Positions 26,339 through 35,182 of a stretch of DNA of 41,515 bases are shown here, one piece after another. The stretch is from contig CAAGLA010000041.1 of assembly GCA_900770655.1 (NCBI GenBank), forward strand, positions 1-41,515, written 5' to 3'. The notes below the pieces were generated by a model. That model saw nothing but the letters and a program-made list of their open reading frames with translations, searched no databases and was not told the origin of the DNA. The stretch's first letter is position 1. Every line of letters begins with the position of its first letter. Source of the DNA: Bacteroidaceae bacterium. GTDB lineage: Bacteria; Bacteroidota; Bacteroidia; Bacteroidales; Bacteroidaceae. The position numbers and the translations under genes were made by a program.

Positions 26339-26370
26339 AAAATAGGGTTACCGCGCGGTAACCCTATTTT
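26339..26370 (+). terminator. Terminator of the GT5-like/DUF4270 operon
   Basis: Perfect 32-bp loopless palindrome (arms AAAATAGGGTTACCGC and complement) followed by TT, 17 bp after the DUF4270 stop. The stem ends in a T run, as expected for an intrinsic terminator. Confidence 0.8.
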
Positions 26371-26430
26371 TTATATAAAAAATGCCGACAATTATAATAT
26401 TTCCATTATAGTGCAATGACAAAAGAGAGA

Positions 26431-26450
26431 GGCGCAGAATATTCTGCGCC
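26431..26450 (-). terminator. Terminator of the alpha-glucan operon
   Basis: Perfect 20-bp palindrome with arms GGCGCAGAAT and complement, 28 bp after the GH57-like stop. On the minus strand it is followed by CTCTCTTTTG. Together with 26339-26370 it insulates the two converging operons. Confidence 0.7.
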
Positions 26451-26478
26451 CCTCAATACTATAAAGCTGTCTGCGGCA

Positions 26479-27864
26479 TTATTTTTCAGCCTTTGGCTTA
26501 CGGCCGCATTTTTTCTTTGGTTTCTCCTCTTCGGCAACAGGTTCCGCAACCTCTTTCTTTGCAGCCCTTTTCTCCTTAGCCGCAAGTTTGGTCTTCAACT
26601 GCTCAACCTCAGCTTCGAGCTGAACAATCTCAACCTCTTGGTTGTCTATCATCTGCTGCAATGCACCAAGTTCCTCGTTATCCATATCGGGGTACTGAGC
26701 ACGTACACGTGCAAGGAAGTCGCCCAAAATGTTCATATAATTTGTAAAGGCATCGTATGGAGACTCGTATATGCAACGCTCGGTGATGATGCCGTTCTGC
26801 TTTGTTGTCATAAAGCGCAAGTTCTCGGCAGCCTGCAGATAGTCGAAATCCTGTTTCAACTTCTTGTCATCGGTAATCATTATACGCTCGGCAACGCTGT
26901 ACAGTTTTCCAAAGGCCTCTCGTTGCAAAGTATTACCCAACCAAGAGCTGGCGTCGCGCTCTTCGTCCATCCAAGAGAGAGGATATGGAACTTCCAGAGG
27001 ACCTACAGACTTGTGGTTGTCGATAATCTCCGACGGTGTAGAGAATGTAATACCCTTTGCAGCTGCACAAGCAGGCAGAGCCTTCATAAAGTCGAGGATA
27101 TTTGAAGAGAGAGGCTGTGCCATACCAATAGCCGAGAGGTTCATAAAGATATTTATCACCTGCTCGTCTTCCGGGAACTGTGCTATCCAGTCGATATATG
27201 TTTCGGCAAAGAGAGGATATTCGCTCCAGTCGGGGTTAGAGAAACGCAGTGAGATATCATCGGACAACTTGTAGTCGCGCAACAGCAACTTAAGGTTCGA
27301 TGCAAGAGCGCAGTTGTATACAAAGTGCGGGCTCTTCCAAGCAAGAATGTGCTTTGCGCCTTCAGACAACATACCTTTGAAACCCATCTGTGATGCCATT
27401 TCACCTATTTCGTCTGAATAGATGAGACCGGAGTTACGCAGCACCTTAGGTTTCTTGCCGAACAGTTCCTTAATCTTGCGGTTCTGGCGCATAACCTCTT
27501 CCATAAACACCTCTTTCGAAGCCAATGAAGATAGACCGTGTGAGTATGGCTCGCAAAGGAATTCGCAGCAGCCGGTCCTGTTAATCTCGTGGAGAAGTTC
27601 AATTACCTGAGGTGCATAAAGCTCAAGCATCTCAAGACCTGTACCCGATACCGATAGAGCCACTTTGAATGCGCCGTTGCTCTCGCGTATCATTTCGAGC
27701 AAAGCCTGCAATGCCGGCACGTACGACTTTTCGGCAAGTTCAATAGTCATACTCTCGTTGGCATAATCATCGTAGTAATAATGATCGGTGCCTATATCGA
27801 AGAAGCGGTAACGCTTCAACTGTCTGATTTGATGTAACTCGAAATAGAAACAAATTGTTTTCAT
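26479..27864 (-). CDS. GH57 alpha-amylase-like protein, probably lacking the catalytic nucleophile
   Basis: A 461-residue GH57-family protein without signal peptide, so cytoplasmic. Conserved regions: FELHQ (region 1, His11), EFLCEPYSHGL (region 2, 101-111), VLRNSGLIYSDEI (region 3, 141-153) and LLLRDYKLSDDI (region 4, acid/base Asp202 expected). In active GH57 amylases region 3 carries the nucleophile Glu; here that site reads Ser145-Gly146. Bacteroidetes GH57 'alpha-amylase-like' proteins with incomplete catalytic residues are known as a group. After residue 395 comes a coiled coil (MIDNQEVEIVQLEAEVEQL) and a Lys/Glu-rich tail ending KKKCGRKPKAEK. It is the third gene of the operon with GT4 and debranching enzyme, 23 bp after GT4. 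Confidence 0.88.
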   Translation of the reverse strand: MKTICFYFELHQIRQLKRYRFFDIGTDHYYYDDYANESMTIELAEKSYVPALQALLEMIRESNGAFKVALSVSGTGLEMLELYAPQVIELLHEINRTGCCEFLCEPYSHGLSSLASKEVFMEEVMRQNRKIKELFGKKPKVLRNSGLIYSDEIGEMASQMGFKGMLSEGAKHILAWKSPHFVYNCALASNLKLLLRDYKLSDDISLRFSNPDWSEYPLFAETYIDWIAQFPEDEQVINIFMNLSAIGMAQPLSSNILDFMKALPACAAAKGITFSTPSEIIDNHKSVGPLEVPYPLSWMDEERDASSWLGNTLQREAFGKLYSVAERIMITDDKKLKQDFDYLQAAENLRFMTTKQNGIITERCIYESPYDAFTNYMNILGDFLARVRAQYPDMDNEELGALQQMIDNQEVEIVQLEAEVEQLKTKLAAKEKRAAKKEVAEPVAEEEKPKKKCGRKPKAEK

Positions 27865-27887
27865 ATTATTTCTTTATTTTTAATTTA

Positions 27888-29150
27888 TTACCAACCCAAA
27901 ACTTTCTCATACATTTTACGCAGCCTTAGCGCAACATCTTCCCAAGTGATACTGTCTACCTCTTTGCGGCCCTCAACTTTGAGGTACTCATACAACGATT
28001 CATTGTTGCATATAGAGTAGATTGCATCGGCCATTGCATTTATATCCCAATAGTCGGTCTTTATACACTTGTCGAGAATCTCGGCACAACCCGACTGCTT
28101 TGATATGATGGTAGGCACGTCGCATTGCATAGCCTCAAGCGGAGATATGCCGAAAGGCTCACTCACCGACGGCATTATATATACGTCACTTGCCTTAAGG
28201 CACTCATATACCTGACGGCCACGCATAAATCCCGGGAAGTGGAAACGGTCCGAAATACCGCGCTGGGCAACAAGACGAATCATATCGTTCATCATATCGC
28301 CGCTACCGGCCATACAGAAACGTATGTTACGTGTCTTTTTGAGAACCTGTGCAGCTGCCTCAACAAAATATTCAGGACCTTTCTGCATTGTTATACGGCC
28401 CAAGAATGTCACCACCTTTTCGCCCGGTATCTTTTTAGGCTCAATGGCGAGAATATCGGGTGACAATGGGGTTACAGCATTGTGCAATGTAGAAACCTTG
28501 CTTGGGTGCTGATGGTATTTTTCAATTACAGTGCGGCGTGTCAGCTCGCTCACGCAGAAGATATGGTCGGCGTTGTCCATACCATTCTTCTCTATAGCAT
28601 AGACTGTAGGGTTCACATTGCCACGGCTACGGTCGAAGTCGGTAGCGTGCACGTGTATGACAAGCTTCTTGCCCGACACCTGCTTGGCGTGGATACCAGC
28701 GGGGTATGTGAGCCAGTCGTGAGAGTGAATAATATCGAACTCTTCGGTGCGGGCTACGACACCGGCAATAATTGAATAGTTGTTTATCTCATCGTGCAGG
28801 TTATCGGGGTAACCTCCGGCAAATTCCATACAGCCCAAATCGTTGGTGTGCATATAGCTGAAGTCGCTGTAAATATGCTCTCTGTAGCGGTAATACTCTT
28901 CGGGGGTCATTACATTGCCGACACGTGAGTTTACATAGTCGTGATTGACATCTTTCCAAACAATGGGCACTGAGTTCATTGCCACAATGCGCAAGAAACT
29001 GTTATCCTCATCGCCGTATGGTTTGGGGATACAGAACTTAATCTCAACATCGCCCTGCTGAACAAAACCTTTGGTAAGTCCGTAACTTGCAGTACCGAGT
29101 CCACCCGAGATATGAGGGGGGAACTCCCAACCGAACATTAATACTTTCAT
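27888..29150 (-). CDS. GT4-family glycosyltransferase (glycogen-synthase-like)
   Basis: A 420-residue GT-B glycosyltransferase. The N-terminal domain begins KVLMFGWEFPPHISGGLGTA, with the GGL motif that binds the nucleotide-sugar phosphate. The C-terminal domain has GRITMQKGPEYFVEAAAQVL and the family's EX7E stretch, SVSEPFGISPLEAMQCDVP. It sits 5 bp after the debranching gene and 23 bp before the GH57-like gene, so it is in one operon with them. It probably makes or extends a cytoplasmic alpha-glucan. As the neighbouring GT5-like protein looks incomplete, this may be the actual glycogen synthase of the locus; that is inference. Confidence 0.88.
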   Translation of the reverse strand: MKVLMFGWEFPPHISGGLGTASYGLTKGFVQQGDVEIKFCIPKPYGDEDNSFLRIVAMNSVPIVWKDVNHDYVNSRVGNVMTPEEYYRYREHIYSDFSYMHTNDLGCMEFAGGYPDNLHDEINNYSIIAGVVARTEEFDIIHSHDWLTYPAGIHAKQVSGKKLVIHVHATDFDRSRGNVNPTVYAIEKNGMDNADHIFCVSELTRRTVIEKYHQHPSKVSTLHNAVTPLSPDILAIEPKKIPGEKVVTFLGRITMQKGPEYFVEAAAQVLKKTRNIRFCMAGSGDMMNDMIRLVAQRGISDRFHFPGFMRGRQVYECLKASDVYIMPSVSEPFGISPLEAMQCDVPTIISKQSGCAEILDKCIKTDYWDINAMADAIYSICNNESLYEYLKVEGRKEVDSITWEDVALRLRKMYEKVLGW

Positions 29151-29155
29151 AATTC

Positions 29156-31108
29156 TTATCCCTCCAATTTTGATTCATACTGTTTTAGTATCTGGCTTGT
29201 TCTTAGGATAGCCGCAACATTCATTGCAAATGCCACAGCACCGCGTCCTTTGAATGGCGGGTTACCGTCGAACACTTCTGGTATAGAACCAATGCAGTGC
29301 TGCACGATTTCGTCTTCGAAACCAATCATCTGACGCTGAACAAAAGATACGCCGCTAAGCTTATATATCTTAAGATATGCTTCGTAGTAGAAACCGCCGA
29401 GCCACGGCCAAGCAGTACCCTGATGATATGCATAGTCGCGCTGTATCTGCGGACCCACATAGTTGGGGTTATAGCCTACACTCTTTGGCGAGAGAGAACG
29501 CAAGCCACGAGGAGTGAGGAGCTCGCGGGTTACAGTGTCGAGAACTTTCTTTTTCTGTTTCGAGTCGAGCGGAGAGTAGTCGAGAGCCACTGCGAATATC
29601 ATATTCGGGCGAACGCTCCAGTCGACATAGTCGCCATCGACATAATCGTACAGGTAGCCATACTCGTTTATGAACACTTCGGTAAACGCCTTTCCGCTAA
29701 GTGCTATAAGACGGGCGATAGAAATCTTAACCTCTTCGTTGTGTGTCAACTCTGCAAGTTCCTCAACGAACTTAAGAGCGTTGTACCAAAGAGCATTTAT
29801 TTCAACCACATAGCCTGTACGCGGAACTACAGGACGGCCGTTTGCCGTAGAGTTCATCCAAGTAACAGCCTTGTCCCTGCCGTTTGTGGCAAGCAAACCG
29901 TTCTGCGTAACGCGAAGGTTGCTGTGACGGTTATTGCGTACAAAGTCATATATTTTCATTATGAGGTCCCCATACTTGTCGCGACAAGCCTCAATGCTGC
30001 ACTCTTTAGCATACTGCTGCAACGCCCATATAGCCCACAAGAGGACATCGGGATGCTCCATTTCGTATATTTTACAGCTGACAGGCTTGTCGTTTATAAA
30101 GTCCTCAATTGCGATTCGGGCTGTTTTCATAACCCTTTCAAACTCGTCTACATTACCCTGTGACAATGTCAGGCCCGGCAACGAGACAAAGAGGTCGCGT
30201 GCACGGCATTTGAACCACGGATAACCGGCAAGTATATATGTGTGTTCGCCCTGAACATTGAAGAACTGGTTACCGGCACACTTCATACAGTTCATAAAGT
30301 CGTCGCGCAAGAAACGTATCTCCTCTTCGTGCTCGAAGGCAGCCTTCATTGTACGTGAGGTCATAGGCGACACGCCGCCTGAGAAAACAATACTCTCACC
30401 GGCCTTCATCTTAACCTCGAAGTAACCGGGTACATAAAGATCTTCGTTGAAGTCGTAGCCTCTCTCAAGTTCCTTTACATACTCTATACCGCGGTACCAG
30501 TCGGGGCGGTACACGAATTCGTTCTTCTTGTTAAGCTGCATATAGAGATCGGGGTAATCGGCATACATACGCATACTTATACCGTTTTCAACCTCCTTGT
30601 AGCTACGGTCGGCAATATTGTTTTCGTGAGTATACTCCCTGACACTACGGAATGCACAGAACGGGCGCAAGCGCAACGTTACTGCTGTGTTTGCCTTCAA
30701 AAGGGTGTAACGAATAAGGATTCTGTTCTCGTGATGCACAAAGGCCTTCTCTTTCTTAAGCCACACACCGCCCACGTTGTAGACAGTTGTCGGCACACGC
30801 TCCCAAGCAAACTCGCGAATGTACTTGTTGCCACGAGGGCTGAAGTTGTCGGCATTGTACTTGTGGAGGCCAAGATTGAACTCCGCACCGTGCAGAACAA
30901 CAGTCTCGTCTAGCGACGACAAGAGCACGTGGTTCTCATCGTCGAGCTCGGGGATAGGGACAACCAGAAGTCCGTGGTACTTACGGGTATTACAGTCAAC
31001 GATAGTCGAACAGTGATAAGCACCTGAACGGTTTGTCCTGAGAATCTCCTTTTGCAACGACTCTTCCAAGTTCGTCATCAGCGTTTTTTCGAATCGCAAA
31101 TAACTCAT
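29156..31108 (-). CDS. Glycogen debranching enzyme (amylo-alpha-1,6-glucosidase family)
   Basis: A 650-residue cytoplasmic protein. The N-terminal beta domain (about 15-260: NRSGAYHCSTIVDCNTRKYHG) is the bacterial/archaeal GDE N-domain. The C-terminal part (about 300-640) is an (alpha/alpha)6 barrel with AGYPWFKCRARDLFVSLPGL, MNSTANGRPVVPRTGYVVEI, NALWYNAL and YHQGTAWPWLGGFYYEA, which carry the acidic active-site residues of family GH133. It cleaves alpha-1,6 branches of glycogen. It is the first gene of the three-gene operon and has a consensus promoter at 31153-31184. Confidence 0.92.
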   Translation of the reverse strand: MSYLRFEKTLMTNLEESLQKEILRTNRSGAYHCSTIVDCNTRKYHGLLVVPIPELDDENHVLLSSLDETVVLHGAEFNLGLHKYNADNFSPRGNKYIREFAWERVPTTVYNVGGVWLKKEKAFVHHENRILIRYTLLKANTAVTLRLRPFCAFRSVREYTHENNIADRSYKEVENGISMRMYADYPDLYMQLNKKNEFVYRPDWYRGIEYVKELERGYDFNEDLYVPGYFEVKMKAGESIVFSGGVSPMTSRTMKAAFEHEEEIRFLRDDFMNCMKCAGNQFFNVQGEHTYILAGYPWFKCRARDLFVSLPGLTLSQGNVDEFERVMKTARIAIEDFINDKPVSCKIYEMEHPDVLLWAIWALQQYAKECSIEACRDKYGDLIMKIYDFVRNNRHSNLRVTQNGLLATNGRDKAVTWMNSTANGRPVVPRTGYVVEINALWYNALKFVEELAELTHNEEVKISIARLIALSGKAFTEVFINEYGYLYDYVDGDYVDWSVRPNMIFAVALDYSPLDSKQKKKVLDTVTRELLTPRGLRSLSPKSVGYNPNYVGPQIQRDYAYHQGTAWPWLGGFYYEAYLKIYKLSGVSFVQRQMIGFEDEIVQHCIGSIPEVFDGNPPFKGRGAVAFAMNVAAILRTSQILKQYESKLEG

Positions 31109-31152
31109 CTCGTTTAATTTATATGATTAGGTTTATAATTTTATCTCAACCC

Positions 31153-31184
31153 CAAATGTAATAATTATAATATACAATTACAAA
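31153..31184 (-). promoter_or_regulatory. Promoter of the alpha-glucan operon
   Basis: On the minus strand, TTTG (31181-31184), 20 bp, TACATTTG (31153-31160). This is an exact consensus promoter, with a leader of about 40 nt to the debranching-enzyme ATG at 31108. Confidence 0.75.
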
Positions 31185-31231
31185 CTAAGTTTGATTTAAT
31201 TTTTAAAAAAACATAAAAAACACAAAAAACG

Positions 31232-33358
31232 CTAATTATCGAAGAGAGAAAAAGATATTTTGTATCCCAAACGGCCGAATTCCGCATTTTCGAAACTTAC
31301 AAAGAATCCAAGATTCACGTATGGCGTTTCAACGCCGTAACCCAATTCGGTATACGGGAGCAGATGCGAAATGAAAAGCACATTGCAATATACAGCCTCA
31401 TTCTTTACAAAACGGGCCGAAGGAATTAGTTTCTGTACGGCAAGGAAAGGCGATTCGTATGCCACGGCCGCACGAATATACTTGTTAGCCGAGTTATACC
31501 ATTCACCGCCAAGTAACTGGAATTCACCCCGTACATCATCGCCTTTGTCGAGCGGAAGAAGATTATTCTTAAGGAAAGAATAATTTACAAAATAGATATC
31601 TTTTGTATAAAAATAGCCACCGGCGCCAAAGCGCATATAAAGAGAGGCGCTCGAAGATAGGCGACAACGATATTGCGCGTCAAATTCAGCACGGGTATAA
31701 ACACCGGTAGAGCCCCAAAGCCCCGAAACGCCCTGCTCCACATCGAGCGCAAAACGCGGTGCCAATGAGCCTAGGTTAACTTTCTTGCCGCCGGCTATAT
31801 AATAATACATTCCCGGCTGCCAAGAGAGACGGATATTTGGAGCAAGCAGCCGGTAGACCTCCTTCAAAGGCTGACCGCCCGCAACAACTCCCGGCTCGCT
31901 GTCGAGCACTGTACGTTTGTAGAAAGCGATACCGGGATTCAGTTCAAAACCGTTCGCAACCTCAAAACCCACATTGCCCTTTATGTGAAAGTCGCGATAA
32001 TAGCAAAATGGCATAGTCTCAAAGTCCAGCGAATCGAGCGCTGTCCCACTTATGGCATCGAGCATATAACTGCTGTATATACTGCTCTCACGGCCTATAT
32101 CAAGAGAGAACGAAGCACGCCTTAAAGGCGCGAAAGAGAGTTTTCCCTTTACACCCCAGTACAGTTCCTTACGTTTGAAATTGTAGCCTATTTCGGGTTT
32201 TATCTCCAACGAATTCCGTGACGACAGACGGCTTTTGAAGTTCAAGGAGAACTTATATGCAAGTCCACGGCTCGAACTATACGAAAGGTACGAAGGGTTT
32301 ATAATAGGTGAGAGTTTCAAATCGCTGTTTCCCCAAGAGAGCGAGTGAGAACTCACAGCCTCATCGCCCACTGTCCACAACAGACGCATCAGGCGGTCGT
32401 CACTGGTGGCCGGCAGCACCGTATCGTTGCGGGCAATCACACCACCTGCGATATAAACAAGAGAATCTTCCCTTGTCAAAGGAGAGGAGCGCTGAGCAAT
32501 GGCAAACTCCTCAAAATCTTCAATTGCAGGCTTCAGCAATTCACCTGCAGGGTGAGTTATATCGTACTCTCTTCTAAGGTTCTCAAAACAACTTTTTGCC
32601 TGAAGGGCACTGTAATCGAACACTGCAAGCGCCTCTACCCCTAGCCTGTTGGCAGCAAAAGAGTAGTCTATCGAAAGATTTATCTCCTTCACCACAAACC
32701 TCTCGAGTGAATCGCAGCCCATAATATATTCTACAGCAAAATGCGACTGTTCATCCCACCCTTCGGCATAGAAACGTTTAGGGAGCAACGTTTCACAGTC
32801 TATGACCACCCAACCGCTTTTGAGCAGCTGTATATTGTCGAAACGCGACAAGAAGCAAACCTTCACTGCCCCGGTTTCATTGAATTCCTTTTCTGCGATA
32901 TAGTGGTAATATGAAAGATTCGTATGGTAAAGCGGAGACAGCTGTTCGGCATTAAAAAGCCTCTCGCCGAATATTTGCGGTGTCATAAAGGCAAGCACCC
33001 TATCCATTTCGCCATTGCTGCGTTCAAATGTCGAAAGCGACCCTAAGCGCCTTATTTCGGGCAGAGCATTATGTATATAACGGACATTATAAAAGAGTTC
33101 GGCAAGGTAACTATCCTTGTCCTTGTCGAAGCGCGTCATATCGGGAAAGAGATTGAGCAACAGATTCTTTTCTTCCACTTCGACACGCTCTCTCACATAG
33201 AGCAAAGCATTCAAGGACTCAACTCCGGTACTCTCAGCCACAATGGTTCGTGCCATACGTTCAACCATAGCCACTGCAGCACTATCGCCCTTTGCTGCAG
33301 CACTCGCCACAACAGAGAACATCATCACAAGAGAAATACACAAAGCCCTCACATTCAT
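31232..33358 (-). CDS. DUF5686-like outer-membrane protein, short form
   Basis: A 708-residue exported protein (signal peptide MNVRALCISLVMMFSVVASA). It resembles the DUF5686 family of the gene at 396-2984 but lacks the N-terminal carboxypeptidase-regulatory-like domain. Shared features are the FLSRFDNIQLLKSGWVVIDC middle section and a C-terminal barrel with alternating aromatic strands ending YKISFSLFDN. It follows kdsA after 69 bp with a terminator in between, so it may be expressed by read-through; I found no consensus promoter. No clear hairpin follows its stop, only a T-rich stretch. The function is unknown. The position beside kdsA (LPS core synthesis) hints at envelope biogenesis. Confidence 0.75.
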   Translation of the reverse strand: MNVRALCISLVMMFSVVASAAAKGDSAAVAMVERMARTIVAESTGVESLNALLYVRERVEVEEKNLLLNLFPDMTRFDKDKDSYLAELFYNVRYIHNALPEIRRLGSLSTFERSNGEMDRVLAFMTPQIFGERLFNAEQLSPLYHTNLSYYHYIAEKEFNETGAVKVCFLSRFDNIQLLKSGWVVIDCETLLPKRFYAEGWDEQSHFAVEYIMGCDSLERFVVKEINLSIDYSFAANRLGVEALAVFDYSALQAKSCFENLRREYDITHPAGELLKPAIEDFEEFAIAQRSSPLTREDSLVYIAGGVIARNDTVLPATSDDRLMRLLWTVGDEAVSSHSLSWGNSDLKLSPIINPSYLSYSSSRGLAYKFSLNFKSRLSSRNSLEIKPEIGYNFKRKELYWGVKGKLSFAPLRRASFSLDIGRESSIYSSYMLDAISGTALDSLDFETMPFCYYRDFHIKGNVGFEVANGFELNPGIAFYKRTVLDSEPGVVAGGQPLKEVYRLLAPNIRLSWQPGMYYYIAGGKKVNLGSLAPRFALDVEQGVSGLWGSTGVYTRAEFDAQYRCRLSSSASLYMRFGAGGYFYTKDIYFVNYSFLKNNLLPLDKGDDVRGEFQLLGGEWYNSANKYIRAAVAYESPFLAVQKLIPSARFVKNEAVYCNVLFISHLLPYTELGYGVETPYVNLGFFVSFENAEFGRLGYKISFSLFDN

Positions 33359-33388
33359 TACCGCCCAATCGCCTTTAAAAGAAAAAAG

Positions 33389-33420
33389 CGGGGCGGCAAA
33401 AAAAACATTCAGCCACCCCG
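33389..33420 (-). terminator. Terminator of the miaA-dagK-kdsA operon
   Basis: On minus-strand RNA a 9-bp stem (CGGGGUGGC with GCCGCCCCG, one G-U pair) closes a 14-nt loop that includes a T run, and it is followed by CTTTTTTCTTTT. Read as plus-strand RNA the same arms have a C-A mismatch, which confirms that it works for the leftward transcript. It begins 8 bp after the kdsA stop. Confidence 0.8.
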
Positions 33421-33427
33421 GTAAATA

Positions 33428-34231
33428 TCAGCGTACAGCCGCTCTAACCTTCAACAGCCTGTCGAGAAGGCCCTCCAAGAGGTCGAGTTTCAACATATTC
33501 GCACCGTCGCTCTTGGCTACAGCCGGATTCTCGTGTGTTTCAATAAAAAGTCCGTCGGCACCAACAGCAATGGCAGCTTTAGCTATTGTCTCTATCATTT
33601 CGGGCATACCGCCGGTTACTCCGGCTGTCTGGTTCGGCTGCTGCAGAGAGTGGGTTATATCCATAATTACAGGGTGACCGAAACGCTTCATCTGAGGAAT
33701 GCCGCGGAAGTCTACAACCAAGTCCTGATACCCGAAAGTAGTACCGCGCTCTGTCAGCATCACGCGGCCCGCACCACCCTCCGATTCAACCTTTTCGGCA
33801 GCAAACTTCATTGCTTCGGGAGAGAGGAACTGGCCCTTTTTTATATTTACTATGCGACCGGTCTTTGCTGCTGCCACAAGAAGGTCTGTCTGGCGGCACA
33901 AGAAAGCTGGTATCTGCAGAATATCAACATACTCGGCTGCCATTTCAGCCTCTTCGGCAGAGTGTATATCGGTTACCACAGGAATATTGAATGTATCGCG
34001 CACCCTGCGAAGAACGCGCAGGGCATTCTCGTCGCCTATACCTGTAAAGGAGTCGAGGCGCGAACGGTTAGCCTTGCGGTACGAGCCCTTGAACACATAC
34101 GGGATATTCCTTTCGGCAGTCATTGATACAATGCGCTCTGCTATGCGCATAGCCATATCTTCCCCTTCGACCACACACGGGCCGGCAAGCAGGAAGAAAT
34201 TATCGGTAGATGTCAAATCTCTTATTGTCAT
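33428..34231 (-). CDS. kdsA: 3-deoxy-8-phosphooctulonate synthase
   Basis: A 267-residue enzyme that condenses phosphoenolpyruvate and arabinose 5-phosphate to Kdo-8-phosphate, the first Kdo step of LPS synthesis. The TIM-barrel motifs are intact: FFLLAGPCVVEG, YVFKGSYRKANRSR, VTDIHSAEEAE, IPAFLCRQTDLL, NIKKGQF and TERGTTFGY. Cys19 in AGPC indicates the metal-dependent class (non-metal enzymes have Asn there). It follows the lipid-kinase gene after 6 bp and is the last gene before the terminator. Confidence 0.96.
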   Translation of the reverse strand: MTIRDLTSTDNFFLLAGPCVVEGEDMAMRIAERIVSMTAERNIPYVFKGSYRKANRSRLDSFTGIGDENALRVLRRVRDTFNIPVVTDIHSAEEAEMAAEYVDILQIPAFLCRQTDLLVAAAKTGRIVNIKKGQFLSPEAMKFAAEKVESEGGAGRVMLTERGTTFGYQDLVVDFRGIPQMKRFGHPVIMDITHSLQQPNQTAGVTGGMPEMIETIAKAAIAVGADGLFIETHENPAVAKSDGANMLKLDLLEGLLDRLLKVRAAVR

Positions 34232-34237
34232 ACTCTT

Positions 34238-35182
34238 TTATTTGTTTATTTTTGTAGGAATTATCAGATTTATGGATTCGGGGTCAACAGTCACCTTCAT
34301 TGGGAACGTTGGTTTGAATGTACGGCCGTCAATGCCAAGCGGTGCACCGTCTACTGTTTCAATATCTATTTCTGTGGTGCGGAATGGCTCTACCAGTTTA
34401 AAGTTCAGCAGTTTGCGTATAAGAAGCATATGCAGCCCCTCAAGCACCCCCAAGAATGGCGACATTCTTATTGCCGACACATCGAGCCAGCCATTGTAGG
34501 GTACAGCGCTCGGTGTCATTCCATAGCCGCGAGAATTGCCAATACAGAGCATCATAAACTTCTTTTCAACCACCTGACTGTTAAGCGTGAACTTCATACT
34601 GAAATTCTGCCGGCGGAAGAGCAGATAAAAGAGTGCACGCAACCTGTAAACAGTCTTTGTCAAGAAAGAGTTATTCTTGTTAGCAAGCTCCACTATATGA
34701 GCCGAAAGGCCTATATTCAGGACATTCAGGAAATAACGCTTCTGCTCACCCTCGCCGTTTTTGAATGCACACACCCCCACGTCTACTTTTCTCACCCTTC
34801 GGGCTATAATACAGTCTATGGCAAGCTTGTAGTCGTTTACCGCCATACCCCAGTAGTTGGCAAAATCGTTGGCTATGCCGTTGGGGATTAACCCAAGTGA
34901 CACAGAAGTTCTGTTGTCCGATGCCATAACGCCGTTCAGGGCATCCTGCAGAGCACCGTCACCGCCCACCACCACAATGGTTTCATAACCATTGTCGGCA
35001 AGCATACGGGCCTGTCTCTCTATAGAAGAGAAATTTTCCGACATAATGGAGTCGTACTCGACACCCTTTTCGGCAAGATACTGGCATATCTCCTTCCAGC
35101 GCTTCATTGGGCGCATAGCGCCAACCTTAGGACAATAGAGTATTCCCCAACGATGTCTGTTTCTATTTTTCAAATCACTCAT
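34238..35182 (-). CDS. Diacylglycerol/lipid kinase-family protein (DAGK catalytic domain)
   Basis: A 314-residue cytoplasmic lipid kinase. The nucleotide-binding motif is TIVVVGGDGALQDALNGV, with GLIPNGIANDFANYW as the second glycine-rich loop (usually GTxNDFA; here NGIANDFA), and a C-terminal beta domain around SAVPYNGWLDVSAI. Family members phosphorylate diacylglycerol, sphingosine or ceramide-like lipids; Bacteroidales make sphingolipids, so a sphingoid substrate is possible. Its start overlaps the last 8 nt of miaA and it lies 6 bp before kdsA, so the three are co-transcribed and coupled. Confidence 0.88.
   Translation of the reverse strand: MSDLKNRNRHRWGILYCPKVGAMRPMKRWKEICQYLAEKGVEYDSIMSENFSSIERQARMLADNGYETIVVVGGDGALQDALNGVMASDNRTSVSLGLIPNGIANDFANYWGMAVNDYKLAIDCIIARRVRKVDVGVCAFKNGEGEQKRYFLNVLNIGLSAHIVELANKNNSFLTKTVYRLRALFYLLFRRQNFSMKFTLNSQVVEKKFMMLCIGNSRGYGMTPSAVPYNGWLDVSAIRMSPFLGVLEGLHMLLIRKLLNFKLVEPFRTTEIDIETVDGAPLGIDGRTFKPTFPMKVTVDPESINLIIPTKINK

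Noticed and set aside
26416..27105. 229-codon plus-strand frame opposite the GH57-like gene
   Set aside because: It begins in the intergenic terminators and runs antisense through conserved GH57 sequence; the Leu/Phe-rich start is the complement of the Lys/Glu-rich C-terminal tail.
29297..30163. 288-codon plus-strand frame opposite the debranching enzyme
   Set aside because: Shadow of a strongly conserved enzyme; no promoter, signal or family motif.
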